From assembly GCF_900108395.1 (NCBI RefSeq), contig NZ_FNXE01000012.1, forward strand, positions 1 through 64,000: a DNA stretch of 64,000 nt, given 5' to 3'. Numbering within the stretch: position 1 is the first letter of the stretch; each line of letters starts with the position of its first letter. Source of the DNA: Paenimyroides marinum. GTDB taxonomy: Bacteria > Bacteroidota > Bacteroidia > Flavobacteriales > Flavobacteriaceae. A program made the translations under genes and the position numbers. Below are positions 61,245-64,000 of this stretch, in pieces. The notes under the pieces were generated by a model, which had not been told where the DNA came from, made no database searches, and saw only the letters and a list, made by a program, of their open reading frames with translations.

Positions 61245-63329
61245 TCACATCTCCTCAATCAACTTTTTCAAGGCATCATGTTCGTCTTGGGGCAGATAAG
61301 GAATCAACTTTTTAAAGTGGTCTTTAAATTCTTTTCTCTCACATAAACGAATAATTGCATCTCTTCCAAATTTTTGAAATCTACTGTCGTGATGTACCAG
61401 TGCATTTACTAAATGTGGCAAGGTGTTACTGTCATATTTATTCAAATACCACATAGCATTTATGGCATTGGTACGCACATTACTGGTATATTTAATATAA
61501 GCAAAATTTTCTAATTCTGAATACAAATGTGTTTTTTGATCGTTTTTATAATTTTCAGTAGCCAAGGCAAACATCAACCAGGTAATCCTTAGATTGTAAT
61601 CGTTGAATCCTTTCCATGATGCCGTTTTATTTAATAAATCTGCTCTGCCTGATTCATCTTGCAACCACAAGTTTTTTAATACAATTTCTCTGGTAATATA
61701 TGAATTATCGTTCAAAAACTTTTTATAATCTTCTAAAAATGCCGGTGGAATTTCACTGATTATTTGTACCAACGCCTGACGCACCTTTAAATCGGTTGAC
61801 TGTGCAATTGTCTGATAAAACTCTTTTGCTTCTTCGTACGGAACTTCGTGCAATTGAAAAACAATTTCGCGTTTGGTTTGCACCGGTGTATTAGAGTCCT
61901 TCAGCAGTTTTAACAATGTTTCTTTTTTGGTTTCAAAAGCTTTGGGTTGTAATTCCAGCACTTCAAAGTAAGATTTTACATAAGGCGAATTTTGTATTAA
62001 ATACAAAGCATCTTTGGTATTAAACGACTTATTTTGCAACCAGTTTTGTTTGTAATTGTCCATATTAAAGTTTGGAGCAACTACTGAAACTTCGTTTAAA
62101 AAATCTTCGGTTGATGCATTTTTAAAGGCATATTTATTTAAATAGTTCTTTACGGCGGTATTAAAATTTGTCTCTCCGATCTGACTTGATAAATAAAACA
62201 ACATCCACGCTCCTTTTTGATAATAGGTAATAGAGGTCGCTTTTTCGCTGTGAACAGCCGTATTTTTATTCTCTTTAGCATCTTTTGTTACCATTTCTGC
62301 CAATTCGTACATTTTCCAGTAAAAATGATCTACGCCGTAAATGTCACGTTCTGCCAACAGTGCATAATATGTTGCAAAACCTTCTTGCAACCAATGATCT
62401 TTGCCCGATTTTGCCGTAACTAAATCGCCAAACCATTGGTGTGCCATTTCATGTGCATTAACGTTCACATAATCACGATCATTTACCGCAATGTTATCTA
62501 CCACGTAATTGCTGCTAAAGATAGTCGAAGTGGTATTTTCCATTCCGCCATACATAAAATCTTCAACAGGAATGTTTCTGTAAATTTGCCAAGGATAAGG
62601 ATATCCTGTTTGATTTTCTAAAAAATCGAATATTTTTTTGGTATGCTGGTACGTAGTTGCGTATTTGGAAGCATCAACCGGACGAATGTAATTTTCAATC
62701 GTAATTCCCGAAGCTGATTTTTCTGTTTTTTTATCAAATTTACCAATCGCCATCATTAACAAATACGAGCTCATGGGTTTGGTCATTTTATAACTCCAGG
62801 TGGTATTTTTTCCACTTGTTGTTTTTCCATCCAATATTCCGTTGCTTATTACATCATAACCTGTTTCAAAAGTAATTTTGGTATTAAAAATCACTTTTTC
62901 GTTGTAATCGTCAAAACTCGGCAACCAATGACTGGTGTATTTTCCCTGACCTTGTGTCCAAATCTGCAAATCGGTTCCTGAACCTACATAATACAACGCC
63001 TGTTTTGGGTTGGTTTTATAACTTATGGTTACGGTATTATCGCCTTCTTTAAAACCTTGGGTAAAGGCAATTTTCTTTTTGTCGTAATGATATTTTGGGG
63101 TTTGTCCGTTTAATTTAATACCCTGAATCATCATGTTTTTTGCATCAATTTTAATGGAATCTGTCATTTCGTTCACTGTGAATTGATAAGTTACATCGCC
63201 AATAACCATGTGTTCGGCAATCTCAAAACGAATGGATGCGTTTGCTGTGGTAAAATCGACTTTTGGCTTTTCTTGTGACCAACTATTTAAAGATATTAAA
63301 AATCCTGCAGCAAGTATTAGTTGTTTCAT
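61245..63329 (-). CDS. M1 family aminopeptidase
   Basis: A 694-residue exported zinc aminopeptidase. Signal peptide ~1-19 (ends SWSQ). Residues ~25-215 form the N-terminal saddle domain. The substrate-binding motif GGMEN is at 261-265 and the HExxH zinc site at 293-297 (HEMAHQWFGD), with Glu316 as third ligand (WLQEGFATYY). Helical repeats (~440-694) form the C-terminal cap. Length and signal fit periplasmic or secreted flavobacterial members. It releases N-terminal amino acids from peptides. Confidence 0.94.
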   Translation of the reverse strand: MKQLILAAGFLISLNSWSQEKPKVDFTTANASIRFEIAEHMVIGDVTYQFTVNEMTDSIKIDAKNMMIQGIKLNGQTPKYHYDKKKIAFTQGFKEGDNTVTISYKTNPKQALYYVGSGTDLQIWTQGQGKYTSHWLPSFDDYNEKVIFNTKITFETGYDVISNGILDGKTTSGKNTTWSYKMTKPMSSYLLMMAIGKFDKKTEKSASGITIENYIRPVDASKYATTYQHTKKIFDFLENQTGYPYPWQIYRNIPVEDFMYGGMENTTSTIFSSNYVVDNIAVNDRDYVNVNAHEMAHQWFGDLVTAKSGKDHWLQEGFATYYALLAERDIYGVDHFYWKMYELAEMVTKDAKENKNTAVHSEKATSITYYQKGAWMLFYLSSQIGETNFNTAVKNYLNKYAFKNASTEDFLNEVSVVAPNFNMDNYKQNWLQNKSFNTKDALYLIQNSPYVKSYFEVLELQPKAFETKKETLLKLLKDSNTPVQTKREIVFQLHEVPYEEAKEFYQTIAQSTDLKVRQALVQIISEIPPAFLEDYKKFLNDNSYITREIVLKNLWLQDESGRADLLNKTASWKGFNDYNLRITWLMFALATENYKNDQKTHLYSELENFAYIKYTSNVRTNAINAMWYLNKYDSNTLPHLVNALVHHDSRFQKFGRDAIIRLCERKEFKDHFKKLIPYLPQDEHDALKKLIEEM

Positions 63330-63386
63330 ATACTGAAATTTTATCGGATTGTATTACAAAGTGATAAAAGTACGAAATTAAAAATG

Positions 63387-63394
63387 TAATTTTG
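63387..63394 (+). promoter_or_regulatory. -7 element of the DEAD-box gene (TAATTTTG)
   Basis: Exact TAnnTTTG, 16 bases before the ATG at 63411; leader of only ~10 bases. Confidence 0.5.
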
Positions 63395-63410
63395 TCTAAA
63401 ATTTTTCTGT

Positions 63411-64000
63411 ATGGATTTTACCGAATTTGAATTAAACAACAACGTTGCCGAAGCTATTAACGATTTAGGTTACACTACCGCTACTCCTATTCAGGAAAAA
63501 GCCATTCCGCCTTTAATTGCAGGGAAAGACCTGGTGGGATGTGCCCAAACGGGAACAGGAAAAACGGCTGCTTTTGCCATTCCTGTTATAAATCACATTC
63601 ACAGAATCGTAGGTTCTGGTAAAAAACGTAAACAAATTCGTACCATTATTCTGGCTCCCACACGTGAATTAGCCATACAAATTGCAGAAAATTTCGATGC
63701 ATTAAGTAAATACACCCAAATCAGAACCTACGTTATTTATGGCGGTGTTGCAATGCAGCCACAAATTACCACATTGAAAGAAGGTATAGATGTTTTAGTT
63801 GCTACTCCCGGACGTTTTTTAGATTTACACAAACAAAAATTTATTAACACCGATGGATTGCAACAGTTAATTATCGATGAAGCCGATCTAATGTTAGACA
63901 TGGGCTTTATCAACGATGTACGTAAAATCATTAAATTAACTCCTGATAACCGTCAAACATTAATGTTCTCCGCAACAATGCCCTTAGGCGTACGTGAACT
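63411..64000 (+). CDS. DEAD-box RNA helicase, 5' part (cut by window end)
   Basis: An ATP-dependent RNA helicase of the RhlE/CsdA group, open to the window edge (196 codons seen). The Q motif is in TPIQEKAIP, Walker A (motif I) is AQTGTGKT, motif Ia is PTRELAIQI, and TPGR and the DEAD box in IIDEADLMLDMGF are present; motif III begins at SAT near the end. The start matches the usual MxFxEF opening (MDFTEFELNNNVAEAI). Confidence 0.93.
   Translation, partial: MDFTEFELNNNVAEAINDLGYTTATPIQEKAIPPLIAGKDLVGCAQTGTGKTAAFAIPVINHIHRIVGSGKKRKQIRTIILAPTRELAIQIAENFDALSKYTQIRTYVIYGGVAMQPQITTLKEGIDVLVATPGRFLDLHKQKFINTDGLQQLIIDEADLMLDMGFINDVRKIIKLTPDNRQTLMFSATMPLGVRE

Noticed and set aside
63411-64000. Pseudogene call for the DEAD-box gene
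   Set aside because: The frame is intact to the window edge; it is cut by the window only.

Overview
The window is a chromosomal segment of a low-GC Bacteroidota, almost certainly family Flavobacteriaceae (Flavobacterium, Myroides or a close relative; the genus cannot be fixed by eye). Support comes from lineage traits visible here: an lpxC-fabZ fusion, a type III glutamine synthetase, an archaeal/eukaryotic-type prolyl-tRNA synthetase, a secreted protein with a type IX secretion (gliding-motility type) C-terminal domain, and repeated promoters with the Bacteroidota -7 element TAnnTTTG in place of a sigma-70 -10 box. No rRNA, tRNA, CRISPR array, prophage or complete insertion sequence was seen. 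No gene-free stretch exceeds 300 bases.

Layout. 1-10.6 kb: proS, an aromatic/glycine-rich lipoprotein with a FadL-type porin, an ABC-F ATPase, nhaA, lipA, gap, a PhnA-like protein and a secreted His-rich protein. 10.6-15 kb: glnN, a small lipoprotein and purB. 15-23.2 kb: a tightly packed eight-gene leftward operon (PASTA protein, rluD-like, a membrane protein, an FMN reductase, pabB, tilS, dsbD-like, DUF2911) ending at a hairpin. 23.2-26.9 kb: ddl-coaD, then a small AT-rich accessory patch with an SRPBCC-like protein and a REP-associated transposase (RAYT) flanked by REP-like palindromes, then an esterase. 27-34.3 kb: the lipid A operon (HD hydrolase, lpxD, lpxC-fabZ, lpxA, efp, an lpxD paralogue, an NTF2-like protein) followed by sucD. 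34.4-41.5 kb: hutH and a leftward group containing a McrBC modification-dependent restriction system with yaaA and a YdjM-like membrane protein. 41.5-46.3 kb: an Lrp regulator, an M14 peptidase, a rightward XRE regulator / spermidine-synthase-fold / outer-membrane protein operon under a striking tandem-operator region, and fabG. 46.4-52.5 kb: a divergent peroxiredoxin / Cys-rich Rrf2 pair, panB, an RluA-type synthase, a zinc peptidase, a membrane protein and comM. 52.8-58.6 kb: a tripartite RND efflux operon. 58.6-64 kb: aroK, a T9SS cargo protein, an M1 aminopeptidase and a DEAD-box helicase cut by the window end.

Most genes are core housekeeping or envelope genes. The least ordinary signals are: (i) three 14-bp dyads spaced exactly 24 bp ahead of the XRE operon, with the -7 element embedded in two of them; (ii) the RAYT with cognate palindromes; (iii) two sigma-54-like GG-N10-GA elements about 60 bases ahead of two small secreted-protein genes; (iv) three intrinsic-terminator hairpins that finish within 10 bases of the next start codon; (v) the McrBC unit with a long insertion between its Walker motifs; and (vi) an intergenic nested inverted repeat near 48.5 kb. 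I found no clear-cut wholly new system. The XRE / SpeE-like / outer-membrane operon is the best candidate for an undescribed regulated function.
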